The translations under genes and the position numbers were made by a program. DNA of 40,417 nucleotides, from assembly GCA_900169235.1 (NCBI GenBank), contig FWCC01000465.1, positions 1 through 40,417 of the forward strand, given 5' to 3'. Source of the DNA: Zarea fungicola. Lineage: Eukaryota; Ascomycota; Sordariomycetes; Hypocreales; Cordycipitaceae. Under the pieces are notes generated by a model that saw only the letters and a list, made by a program, of their open reading frames with translations, had not been told where the DNA came from and did not search any database. The stretch's first letter is position 1. Each line of letters starts with the position of its first letter. Positions 21,017 to 31,618 of the stretch are shown piece after piece.

Positions 21017-22132
21017 GGCTTATTGTTTCCAACGTCTTTGTATAGAGAAGAACTGTCATAGCCCCAGGCAGTTGTTTACAGAGGAAAAAAAGGTCACAAT
21101 ACCAAGTAATGCCAGTAACGTTTGGTATTTAATGCCGGGAACAGTCATGGGTATTTGGAGTGCAGTCGGGGTAGCTTCGGCCCGACTCGACTGAGGCTGA
21201 CCACTAGTTGAGGCCGTCACGGCACTCTTAATCCCGGATCCTATGGAAGGCGCGCATTTGATGTATATGCGAACGTGATTTAATACGGATTATACGAGCT
21301 TCCTTGTCTGGATTCACGGCAAGGGTGTTGCGCGGCAGGCGATTTCGCTGCTGGTTTGGGTATTGGTGTCAAGCTTCGCCCGGGCCGAATCACCATGGAC
21401 GCCCGGCAATGACGGTATGGCGGTGAATACGGCTCTGATGAAGATTGGCCTGTCGGATACTCTGGCATGTGTTTATATTTTTCAAAGGGCTTATCAAGAA
21501 ATTCAATGCTATATTTCAGCCCACGAAGAGGCTGTCGAGAATGCGATGCCTGTTTACACGCACTGAAGGAGCTTACGGTCGTGCAACAACATGTAAAGAT
21601 GTGCTGGTATATTGATGGGTTTTTCCGGACAATGAGAGTCTTCTCTTTACTTGAGTTGTGTGCAATACAATATTGGCTCCTTTCCATCCCTCATTGACCA
21701 GGACAAAACCAGGCACAAGGCCGAGCTCTTCACGACGGTTTGCCTGGTGGTTCCAAGACTACACTAAAATGAAATCAAGTGACCAATACACTACTGGCAG
21801 TAGTAAATACAGTCAATGATTGAACACGCAAATGCTTCAGTTTCATACAGTGGCTGGTTTATCCGCGTGGCCAAGGTACGAACTTTTGGATTCATTACCC
21901 GTCAACTCTACAACGGCAGCGCAGTTTATAAAATTATTGGACAAGATCTATTCACAGCAGTTGAACAAGATTGATGCGAAAAAGTATGCCAGGCATACAT
22001 TGTATAATACAATTCATGTGTGTAGCTATCATAACGGCCTCGGTATTGTCACTCGAGGATCCGATTTCCCAATTGCGCCGTGTAACCCGCCATCCATTTT
22101 GAAAATAGAAAAATAATTCGACAAAATAAAAA
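21017..22132. other. Intergenic, upstream of esterase and downstream of hac1
   Basis: This holds the esterase promoter side and the 3' side of hac1. Only short open frames without recognisable content occur. No RNA gene or repeat is seen. Confidence 0.5.
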
Positions 22133-22514
22133 TCACGCCAAGCGGTACCGTTTGGTAACACCACCGGTCCGTATCCTCACATGCTTTCTCCCCGCCACCT
22201 TTAGTACAATTGAACGGTTTGGTTCCTGTTCAGAGACAGACGACAGTTCATCAACTGTTGTTGGTTTGCTTTCCTTGTTCTTGATCCGTTGGGCCTCCAT
22301 CTTGAGAGTCCACAACAACGTCAACAAGACTTCCTTGGAGGGCAAATCCGCGCCGCGTAGACACCGAGTCAGCTCACATGCTTCGTCGCGCGTTCCAGAG
22401 GACTCGCGCTGCAAGTCTCCGACCTGATCGTCGCCTCTCTCGGATACCAACCGCAATGCCACCATCGTCGCATCCATCAAGGGACGCGCCAGATTGGGGC
22501 TGCTGGAAAGAATC

Positions 22515-23695
22515 TTACGAAGAGATTTGAGTCTCAAAGTCGGGGAACTTGTAGTCGAGACCGAGGTCCGCTGCGGCATAGTTGCTCGCTGCCATAATGT
22601 CAGAGGCGACGTGGTTTGCCTCGTCGCTGAGGAAGTCGTTGATGTCGAAGAGCTCGTAGGAGGACTGATCCGCGAAGCCGGAGGCAGAGTCACCAACCAT
22701 ATAATCGTCGTCAAAAGTTGAGGAGCCGGGAGAAGAGAGAAGCCCGCTTTCGAGGACATAGCGATCTGTGTCAAGGGCCGCTGACAGGCCGAAATCATTG
22801 CTGACGCTGAAAGGAGCAGCATCCTGAGCTGTAGAGTCCAGGCCAAAAGAGGCGACATCGGAGTCTGCGAGAACTGGAACGACTGGGGCACCTCCGCCGA
22901 CGTGTGACACTGCAGGTCGGACAACATCGCAGCAGGACGTTGTGTCAGGTCGGGAGAGGTGGTCTCGGTCTGTTCCGTCGTCGCGGGTTCGACGGCGACT
23001 TCCTTGGTGGGGGCAAGCTCGGGGGAGAGGGCGGCGGGGTCGACGGTAGTAGGGACGGTGGTCATGAGCAGGCTGTCGAGGCCGCTGGTGGCCGACGCAT
23101 CCTCCGTCTTCAGGCCGGCTTGAGAGCCGAAGAGTTCAGGGGAGAGGGATATTTGGTTGTCACAGAGGGAATCTAGAGAGGCTGTGCGGGTGACGACACC
23201 AGAGTCGCGGCGGAAACGGTTGAGTTCCTCGACGAGGAGCATGTTGGTCTTTTGCACGCTGAGGAGCATGGTCTCGAGCTCTTGGTTACGCTGCTCGAGA
23301 GCCTCGACCTCTAGTCTCTTGCGCTCCCTTGACGACTGGGCGGCCCGGCGGTTACGGAGAACACGCTCGACACGGCGCTGCTCCTTTTCGTCGTCCGTCT
23401 TGGCCCGCTTACGAGGGGGGAGATTGGTCTTGGGTTCAGGGAGGACTTGTCCCCAGGACTTGCGCTTCTTTGTGGGCTTCTTGTCGCCTGTGTTGTCATC
23501 GTCCTCGTTCTCGGCCATGGGGCTCAGGTGGTCGCCGTCGCCATTGTCACCAGGATATGATTGAGGGGTCATCATCTCCATGGGGTTCAGAGTGGCGACA
23601 TCTTCGGGGTCGGTCGACTCAAAGAGCGATGTGTAGTTGTCACCAGGTGCCGAGAGGAGCGACTCGGCCGGCGAGACTTGTGGTTGCGAAGCCAT
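22515..23695 (-). CDS. hac1: Hac1/HacA bZIP regulator of the unfolded protein response (spliced form about 386 aa)
   Basis: The ATG at 23695 opens a protein with an acidic N-terminus, a KKRKSWGQVLPEPKTNLPPRKRAK-type block and a basic region (RVLRNRRAAQSSRERKR) followed by a leucine zipper (residues about 105-160). This is the hallmark of fungal Hac1, which activates ER chaperone and secretion genes. Near residue 261 the frame must shift. After an excision whose length is 2 modulo 3 (20 nt fits), translation continues to the stop at 22515 through a conserved activation tail containing FGLSAALDTDRY, FDINDFL and ASNYAAAD. Without excision the original frame runs on to 22133 (520 residues) with a Ser/Thr-rich, unlike-family tail. 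So the gene keeps both the translated-but-inactive and active forms. A TGACGTCA palindrome lies 124 bp upstream of the ATG. I see no conventional intron. Confidence 0.94.
22893..22912 (-). other. Predicted Ire1-type unconventional intron of hac1 (about 20 nt)
   Basis: This is not a GT-AG intron. It begins inside CTGCAGT (22909-22915), which fits the CNGNNGN loop cut by Ire1, and a CGGAGGT loop-like sequence (22890-22896) lies at the other end. The flanks CCGAC (22916-22920) and GTCGG (22897-22901) can pair. Removing 20 nt moves translation into the frame carrying the conserved Hac1 tail. The exact ends are uncertain by one or two bases. Confidence 0.75.
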
Positions 23696-23818
23696 GATTG
23701 TGATGCTGTGTGGGTTGGTGTGTGGTGGGTATGGTTGTTGTGGTTTCTGTGGCTGGTTGTAACATGCAAATACGCTCAGTTAAGAGTTTTTTGGACGGCA
23801 CAGCCAAAGCTTGGATAT

Positions 23819-23826
23819 TGACGTCA
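23819..23826. promoter_or_regulatory. Perfect CRE/UPRE-like palindrome TGACGTCA upstream of hac1
   Basis: The 10-base palindrome TTGACGTCAA is centred 127 bp upstream of the hac1 ATG. TGACGTCA is the classic site for ATF/CREB-type bZIP dimers, and ACGT-core sites are bound by Hac1/XBP1 proteins. Self-activation of hac1 through this site is inferred. Confidence 0.5.
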
Positions 23827-26538
23827 AGTCCAAGGCAGACGAATGAGCCAAGTTGAAAAAGCAGTTGCCTAGAAGCGTTGCATACCAGGCTGTCACAATA
23901 AACAGTGAGTCAACCACAGCCGCTAGGACAATCCGTAATGATGAGTCAGTGGTGGAAATTGGTGGGACGCGTGGAGGACAAGTGTTCAAAGCTCGTTGCC
24001 TCTTGGGCGCCCCGTAATAATAAGACGAGAGCAATGACTGAAAGCTGATGAGCCAAGAGAGGTAGACTGATGGTGGATGGGACGGCTCTTTATCATTTGA
24101 GGACACGGTGGTTGTTTCGAGGGTGGCACAGATCTGATGCCTTGGTGCCTGAGGCAGAAAGGGGGCGTGGGTGCATTTGGAGGGGAGACAGATCAAGGAG
24201 GTCCAGACCAGACAGGCTAAACAGACTCGCCGACTCCTCCTTGGCTCCTCTCTCCCTGAGTCTAGTCCACTTTCATGGTCCAAAAGGGGCCGCAAGAGAC
24301 GACGGGCATGGTGCCACCACCACCAATGCAATGCAACCATAGCCCCAGACTCCAGCGCCGACTCCTCCGGGCGGGCTTGGCCAAGCACGACAAAAGCCTC
24401 CATTCAGAAGCCACCGCGGCGGGGCGCCGTCAGCACCAGTCAACCAGCGTCCTGTAACACTGTGGGAGCGAGGCTTTTCAGCCTTGTCTCTCGCTAGAAG
24501 ACGAGGAGCAGCCTCCGAAAAGGTCGGCCGTTTTGGCGAAAACAGGCCCGACTGGTCGCTGTGGCCTGCAGGCTCGCACTGGAGTCTATCCCGCAAGGTT
24601 GCAGCAGCATGCAGTTTGTCTGGGGCTCGCCGAGCATTCCCTGGCCTTCCCCTCCTGGAAGGTACCATTCGTTACCCCCCAAACACTGGACTTTTGGCTT
24701 CCAACGCATTCCCCAGCGAGGACGGCTCGTTGGCGTGGCTGGCAGAGCGTCTGCACATGGTTTTCAACTACGGATTTTCACGCCGCATTATGCCTTGGAA
24801 GCAAAACAATTATTCCGGCCGGTCATTACGGAGGGACTGAGCGTATGTTGATCCGTAGCCCTTACATTGGGACTTTCTTTTGTGCTCGGCCAAACTAAAT
24901 CATTCCCTTTGCTCCACGGCTGCAGCATACCAGCGCCTGCAAGTAAAAGGGGCAACCACTAAAAAGTATAATTACAGACGGCTTGCTTGATTAGAAAACA
25001 TGTACTCCGTACTCCGTAGGCAATCAGATAACCCTCGCCTGTGTATTCGGACGCTGCTCCATTTACGAGTGCCACAGTGGGAAGCGTAAGCCTCGCCCAA
25101 ACTATTGGCACGACTCGTTTTCATTTTTAGGCTTGTAATCAGATCAGTCAGCTCAAAATGCTGCATCATTGTTAGTTATTATTTAGTGCACCCGGATTGT
25201 GTCAGACTTGCGACAGCCTTGTAGCTTCCGACAGGTGGGCAAATGCCGTAGTAGATACGGAGTAGATTCGGATAGAATTCACAAGGTTCAATATCTATTA
25301 TAGGGTTCAATTAACCTAGCACAACTCTCAGCACCCTCTGCCGTTGAGCTGGCCGAAGATCAAGTCAGCCCGAGAAAGCCACCCACAGCGAAGGTGTCCA
25401 TCTATTTTAAGTTGACACATTTAGTTGCTCCATTGCTGACAGTTCGCCAGGCGGCCAACAGCCCTAAATGATTACCAAATGCCGAAAAGAGCAAATAACC
25501 ACTTGAACCCATTGCATTTCCCCGGAAAGGTCAAGCGTTGGAGTGTTTTATTCAACCGTTGGTAAGCAACGAGCACCCACCCATATTACAGTCTTTGGAG
25601 TATGGACACTGCTATAAATAAAGTCTTCTTCTAAAATACAGTACGTACCGTGTGAACTTTTGGCCACAAAACCGTGCAGCGTCTAGGGTTCAATCTCGCG
25701 TGGGGTGATCTTGATAGACACTCAGGGGGGCTGAGTCCAGGCGTAAATGAATCCATGTCCTTCTTCCAAGTTCCAATTTTTAGCCTACAGCCAAGAAGCC
25801 AATAGTAAACCAAGGAGACATGGTGCGTATTTTTCGCCACGCTAGATTCTAAAAATATTAAAAACTTTGCAAATCCGAGGTTTGCTTTTGCACCCGTGCT
25901 GTGTCTCTTGTCGCCAAGGTGCCAGGGGGCCAATTGACAGACAGGGTGGACACTGCCAATCGAACTCGGCCCTCAACTCGCAAGCACGTTTTTTGCCCGT
26001 GTTCTCGGACCTATTCTACCCCCTGGCTGGACAGGGAAGAAACCCATGTTTCGGATAGGGGTCTGCCGGGAGCAGCTCTCCCGCCTGCCGGCCGTGCCGT
26101 CCTTTATCCTGTTGCAAACTTGCTCGTGTTTCATATTTCGGTAGGGACTCCATTTGAGATTCTACCGCTTTTCAGACCAGGATGCCATGAGCTCCTTAAT
26201 CAGTATTCTCAGGCTTGATAAGGGGATTCGTATATTTTATATGCAACTACCAGAAACCACCAACGCAGAGCAGGACGCAGTTCCACCGTACACTACACAA
26301 TATGTAGTAGGATGTAAATCATGGCTTTCTGATACGAGAAAAAGTAATAAACGGGCTGTTGGTGGCATGGGTTTCACACGCCATTCTGCGGCAGAGCACA
26401 ACTTTGTGGATCAAGATGCCAATGTCTCAACTGCTCTCTCACAAATATTGTCATATATATGTGTCGCCCATTTCGCATCATGGGCAAAGAAAAAAAAAGA
26501 GGAAACAATCCCAAGACGGCAACTTTTCTTGCCCATCG
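23827..26538. other. Long upstream region of hac1 / downstream of DUF427 gene
   Basis: This is 2.7 kb without a recognisable gene. The first kilobase (about 23830-24840) has open frames on both strands, as expected of GC-rich DNA, with no domain content. It is probably the long hac1 leader and promoter. At 25003-25018 two overlapping copies of TACTCCGTA occur, with the inverse TACGGAGTA at 25256-25264. Confidence 0.5.
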
Positions 26539-27202
26539 TTACAGGATAGGGTCGAGGTTGCCCGTCCGTCCCTTGATGATGCCCTGCAGTTCCGACGTGA
26601 CCCAGCCGCCGTAAAAGTCGCCGGGCTGTGGCACGACCTGCTCGCCGTCCACGAAGCAATCCCACGGCCCTGCGTAGAATGACAGGAAGCCTCGGATGGC
26701 CTCGAATCCTGCCGTCGGCGCCTCGTACGTCCAAATCCGATTGCTCACGTCTTGTCCGTCAAGCTTGAGGCTGTAATATGTTGCCGCTCCTTTCCACTCG
26801 CACCACGTCTTTCGCCCAGTCTTGGTGAGAGGAACCTTGACAGACGACGGCGGGAGATAGTATGCTATTTTTTGGGGGAGCCGAGATTTGTACTCGTCAG
26901 TTATCGCATGACATTGCGGGGCTTGATCTCTTTTTCTTCTTGAATGTGGCCCTCCTCCCTTTCTTTTCTGTTCCTCCTTCTTTTTACGTGCCAAGACTGC
27001 ATCACAAGGGAGGCGTACGAGGCAGGAATGCGTATCAGAGGTCAAACTTACTGGGGGGGTGATGCGTCTCGAGGACCCAATATGCCTCTGTGGTGTCCGC
27101 TATCAACTCTCCTTTGTACTTGATCTGCAAGTGTCTCGATGTCCGCTCCAGGAGCGGCGGTCGAGGGAAGGACTGTACATTTACTGGTGATTTGCTTGTC
27201 AT
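26539..27202 (-). CDS. DUF427 domain protein, 2 exons, 158 aa
   Basis: Exon 1 is 27202-27052 and exon 2 is 26864-26539, with a 187-nt intron (long for this window) ending AAAATAG. Joined, the junction reads ETHHPPTYYLPPSSV, which restores the usual HPPTYY(I/L)PP block of DUF427. Further family features are the KTWCEWKGAATYY segment, VSNRIWTYEAPTAGF and FLSFYAGPWDCFVDGEQVVPQPGDFYGGW. The family is a small beta-barrel found in bacteria and fungi; its biochemical role is not established. The length is normal, with no signal peptide. An alternative acceptor upstream in the intron would break the conserved block, so I prefer this model. Confidence 0.9.
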
Positions 27203-29525
27203 TCTGTAGCCTTCCGTTTGCTTTGGAATTTTAAAGATTGCCTAGTCATGTGTAGAGACGAGATTCGATTTCGATGAGGTCACCAGACATGCTGTATGAG
27301 ATGTGGCTGAGTGGCGCAGAGATGTGGCTCATGATTGCTTGATCCATGCACCTGCAGGGTAGCCGTGGCGTCCAAAACCTGAGAGGCTTAAACAATTTAG
27401 AAAATTGCAACAAAAAATGAAAGAAATGTAAGAAAATAAAATTTCGGTAATGGGTTCTATCCCTATTTATTAACGTGTTGCTAGTGGGTTCTTATGTGCT
27501 TGTGTCTGATTTCGAGGTACTGTTGTCTTGTAACACTACAATGCATTATTCTTCAATGATCTTGGACCAAGCTTGTATTCAACAAGAGCCAACTTCGGCT
27601 TGAAATAAATACGGAATTTGTTAAATGACCCATTTTCATTCGGTCTAGCAGTATTTTATGCACATATAATTTGTCAGCGTTGTTTACAGACTCGTGCATT
27701 CAACCTGTAGCGTAAGTCGAGCAGCCAAATGCAGACGAATAAAGCTTTTTGGAGTTGGCGAAAAAGTCGTGGCAGCCCAAACAAAGCGCGTTCGCATACT
27801 GCGCAACTTTAAATTTGGCAACCTTTTCTCTTCGGCCACATCCAACGTCAAATTCCCGACACCTGCTGGCTCGGCCTGTACAAGGAGACCATCTCCACTA
27901 GCAGCAACCCTTGCGTCTGGACCTACAATTACAGCTCACAAAAATTGTCTGTTAAGAGCTAGAAACGGCAAAGAAGTTGCACTTCAACGGTCGTCTACAA
28001 ATTGAGCAAAAATGATAGAAAAAAATTGCACTGAAATCTGCAGCGCTGCACGACTGAAATAAATCCTTTTTTGTAAAGGTTAACCTTGCTCACAGATGTA
28101 GAGAATAGACAGGCCGAGCTCCAGACCAGAATGAACAGTTCTCGAAACCGACTACCAGCAAGGCTGAGCCGGCATCAGTAACAATGAGAAAAGGCAAATG
28201 GCGAGCGTAACTATAGCCTGCCGGGTCGATTGACGGCAGTATCTGCTGAGAAAACATCGACAGAGATAAGAATCTGTGCTCACATGAATCAGAAACAGCA
28301 TCGCCCGCCGGACCTGTATGTCACGCCACGCAAGCCCAGAGCGTGACGCAGACATCCAACTTTCTGACTCGCCGCGACTCCTCCCCCATGCCCGTCGGAA
28401 CAATGGATCGAGTTATGATAATTTCTCCCCAGACTACAGAGTTAATATGAATGGTCCATCCTCTCCCCATGCAAGTGGGTGCGCACCAATCTTCTCTGCG
28501 GTAGCACTGTACAGAGTCTCGGGGCTGTCAAAGACACTGGCCTGAGTGGCGATAGCATCTTCGCCGGCCCATATACGGCATGGGAAAACCGACTTCAGTT
28601 CACGTTCTGGAGGCCGGAGCTCCGGTTTATTGCCCAAGGAAGTGGCCGGGGAAGCATCCGGGCTCTTCTGTGTACCCACGGCCAGGAGACGGTCACCAGG
28701 CTGCCTCCATTATGCATGCAAATGAGGAGTCGGAATTAAAATGGCTGCAAGACAACATGCTTTACAAATCAAGAAACTTGCACATTTTTAACATTTTATA
28801 TACATTAAATACGTTGTTATTTGCAGCATCAACTCGCGAATTCGATCTGCATCTCCTCGACATTTCTTCCTGAACCAGCCGCAGGAACCGCACGGCTAGC
28901 TCTCTATGCGAGAAAAATATTGTTCCAATTATTGCATCATAGTCATACAGACCAGGAATTATGACATGTAAATTCCAGTGTATTGTAACCATTCTGAATC
29001 GTGCATGAACCTTGAGACATGCTCGGCATGTCGGCTCGACCTGACCCGACAGTCGCCGTGCAAGGACCAGCCGTTCACAGCTTCTAATCACGCAAAGGAG
29101 CAGCTGCATTACATTTATATTTCAGCCACTACTAGTCTCAGAATTTTATCCAATTATGGTAATTATTCAACGCCAATCTGCTTCGCTTAATATGGTGTCA
29201 ACGCAACAGGGCTGAATGGCGTCATCACCTATACTAGTCACACAATGGGGAGCTGCAGCAAAAGGCTCTGCGAGATGAATATACCACTGCGTCCAATGAG
29301 AATAGTCACATTGATGTATAAGCAATTCAATACGTCAATTGTACTGATGATGGCGACTTGAAACGGCAGACATCGGTGCCGCAGCGGCGATCTTGGAACG
29401 GTGGTGGACAACTATATAGCCCCAGGCAGATCCGCCAAGACACGGTATGAGACAGCATATTCAATCTCAATCCAATCTGCCTAATCAGATAAACTTCTCA
29501 CTTTATTCTTAAGGAATAATTCAAA
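27203..29525. other. Intergenic, DUF427 to TauD-type dioxygenase (divergent promoters)
   Basis: This is 2.3 kb between two divergent genes. Several frames of up to about 100 codons occur, but none has recognisable content. A TATATAG box lies at 29413-29419, 107 bp before the dioxygenase ATG. Confidence 0.5.
29413..29419 (+). promoter_or_regulatory. TATA box candidate of the dioxygenase gene
   Basis: TATATAG sits 107 bp upstream of the ATG at 29526, a normal distance in ascomycetes. The assignment rests on position and match only. Confidence 0.4.
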
Positions 29526-30846
29526 ATGGCACCCACCGCTGTTGAAACGACCCCGGTCCTGCCCATTCTCACAAAGGGCAAGGTAGCTGCACCGTTGCGA
29601 GCAACCGGCGCACTCAAGGACCTCGAGTCCTTTGAAGTTACACCAGTCATTGGCCGCGAATATCCCAAAGCCAATCTAGTAGACCTACTCAAGGCTCCCA
29701 ATTCTGATGAGCTCATTCGAGACTTGGCAGTGACAAGTACGTTGTATTCCTGTGCAGGCGTGAGCCGGCTGACTATCCTCCCTTGCCGATGATGCTGATA
29801 TCCTGACAATTATGACAACAGTCTCTGAGCGCGGTGTCGTATTTTTCCGCGCCCAGGACAACTTGACGGCCGATCTACAAAAGGAGCTCATCACCAGGCT
29901 TGGCCAGCTCACCGGCCGCCCAGCCGAGTCTGGCCTGCACATCCATCCACTCCTCAACCCCGGCCGCGAACTCGGCGGCGACGACCCCGAGATTAGCGTC
30001 ATTAGCTCCGTGGCCTTTAAGAAGTACTACAAGGAGGAGACGGTCGACGGTCTCAGCACCAAGAAGCAGACCAATGCGCAGTGGCACAGCGATATTGCCT
30101 TTGAGCCGTTCCCCGCCGACTACTCGTCGCTGCGTCTGCAGCAGCTTCCCAAGACTGGTGGTGGTAAGTACTGAAGCACCTTGAGAAATTTCAGCAGTCT
30201 TTTATGTGTGGTGAATTCTAATCCGAAACCAATCACGAACCACAGACACTGCTTGGGCCTCTGGGTACGAAATATACGACAAGCTGAGCGGCCCCTACCA
30301 AAAGTTCCTCGAGAGCCTCAGCGTCACCTTTGAGCAGCCGCGCTTCGGGCAGTCGGCTGCTGAAAACGGCTTCGAGCTCTATGATAAGCCCCGCGGCCAC
30401 CCAGAGAACGTCGGATCGCAGCTCAAGGCCATCCACCCCGTCGTGCGGACGAACCCCGTCACCGGCTGGAAGAGCATCTTTCCCGTCGGCGGCCACGTCA
30501 AGCACATCAACGGCGTGACGGAGGCGGAGAGCCAGCACCTACTGTCGTGGTTCCTGGATCTTGTTTATAAAAACTATGACTTGCAGGTGCGCTTCAAGTG
30601 GCAGAATCCCAACGATATTGGTATGTCTCCCTTTGCCACTTTTTCCCATAGGTGAACTATTCGCTGACAAAACCTTTCTCTGGTGTAGCCATCTGGGATA
30701 ACCGCAGCACATTCCACAGCGCAATTTTTGATTACGAGGCCGAGGGCGATAGACTCGGTATTCGGGCGGTAGGAATTGGTGAGCGCCCATTCTTTGATTC
30801 CCAGAGCTCCTCACGCCAGGAGGCACTTGCGGCGCGCGGTGACTAG
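29526..30846 (+). CDS. TauD/TfdA-type Fe(II)/2-oxoglutarate dioxygenase, 4 exons, 361 aa
   Basis: Exons 29526-29736, 29822-30163, 30246-30620 and 30689-30846 join through GT-AG introns of 85, 82 and 68 nt (1086 nt coding). The protein is a cytosolic-type alpha-ketoglutarate-dependent dioxygenase. The iron ligands are His159 and Asp161 in the WHSDIAF motif and His319 in DNRSTFH. Arg335 is placed to bind 2-oxoglutarate. The family oxidises taurine, alkylsulfonates, sulfate esters or related acids. The fungal members with the segment GVVFFRAQDNLT and HPVVRTNP are usually labelled sulfonate dioxygenases, releasing sulfite for use as a sulfur source. The substrate is not readable from sequence. 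A sulfotransferase relic converges on it from 138 bp away. Confidence 0.94.
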
Positions 30847-30983
30847 GACGTTTTCATTCAACCTATAACTCTAATACTCACAAATATTTACGAATAAATC
30901 ATGTACTGAATTTCATATAAATCGAAACCCATTTTTAAGAAAATAAATCTTTGTCTAAAGTCTCGTCTAGATGTGCCTCTCCA

Positions 30984-31618
30984 TTACAGCCTGGAATGTT
31001 TTAGCAACGGACCACGCCAGCGCGGAATACGCACATATATCCAAGAGCCGTTTTCCCTGCGCTTGAGATTCACCATGTGCATGCGACCAAGCCTGGCCTT
31101 AATTTCTGCCGTCTGGTTGATGAACGGCGTATTGTCTTCCTCAGGTACTGGCCTGCCTAGAAACTTGCACAATGGCTCCCACTCTTGGCTGACGTGGTAC
31201 TCGAGCAGCCGATCCGCGGGCACAATGGCGCGAATGTGCGCGTAGTGCGCCTCAAAGCTGGCCTTTCCATTGCGCGCAAAGTCGTCTTGGTAGAGAACCT
31301 GGCGTAATTTCTGAAACATGGGCCAGTTCCAGCGATTGGGCATGCGGAGGACGCTGGCAAAGCGACCAATTGTGGCCCAGAGAATGCTGCTGTCGACAAC
31401 CTCGAGAGTGTTTGTGACGGACCTGAGAGTCTTTCGTTAGTTTTTCGAATTATTTTGAAGATTATTCCGGTCGGAGGAGAGCCTTACTTGTGCCATTTGT
31501 CGACGTCTCGAACTGTGAGAATTACTTTTGCGTCTGGATACGCCTCCAGAAGCTCCTCGGCAAAGTAGGCGGCTGGTCTAGCCACCGATCTGCTATGCAG
31601 GCGGAACGGTCTCGATGT
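30984..31618 (-). pseudogene. N-terminally truncated sulfotransferase-family gene
   Basis: Two exons (31618-31488 and 31422-30984), joined over a 65-nt GT-AG intron, encode about 189 residues. They match the C-terminal two thirds of the fungal P-loop sulfotransferase family (Sulfotransfer_4 type): PAAYFAEELLEAYPDAKVILTVRDVDKWHKSV, written here as parts AYFAEELLEAYPDAK and VILTVRDVDKWHKSV, then LLEYHVSQEWEPLCKFLGRPVP near the end. The N-terminal part with the P-loop that binds PAPS is missing. A stop lies directly upstream in frame, and I find no P-loop in the next several hundred bases. An unusual distant first exon cannot be fully excluded. The open frame of the rest suggests recent loss. 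The convergent dioxygenase neighbour also belongs to a family linked to sulfur compounds. Confidence 0.75.

Noticed and set aside
22515..22910. Minus-strand frame overlapping hac1, at first taken for a shadow
   Set aside because: Rejected as a shadow: it carries the conserved Hac1 C-terminal tail and is reached after unconventional splicing, so it is part of the hac1 entry.
23157..24900. Many overlapping frames on both strands around and upstream of hac1
   Set aside because: They result from GC-rich sequence with few stops; there is no domain, signal peptide or consistent codon pattern outside hac1 itself.
27694..29190. Frames of 70-115 codons in the DUF427-dioxygenase interval
   Set aside because: No family resemblance, no splice-supported extension, and stop-rich neighbours.
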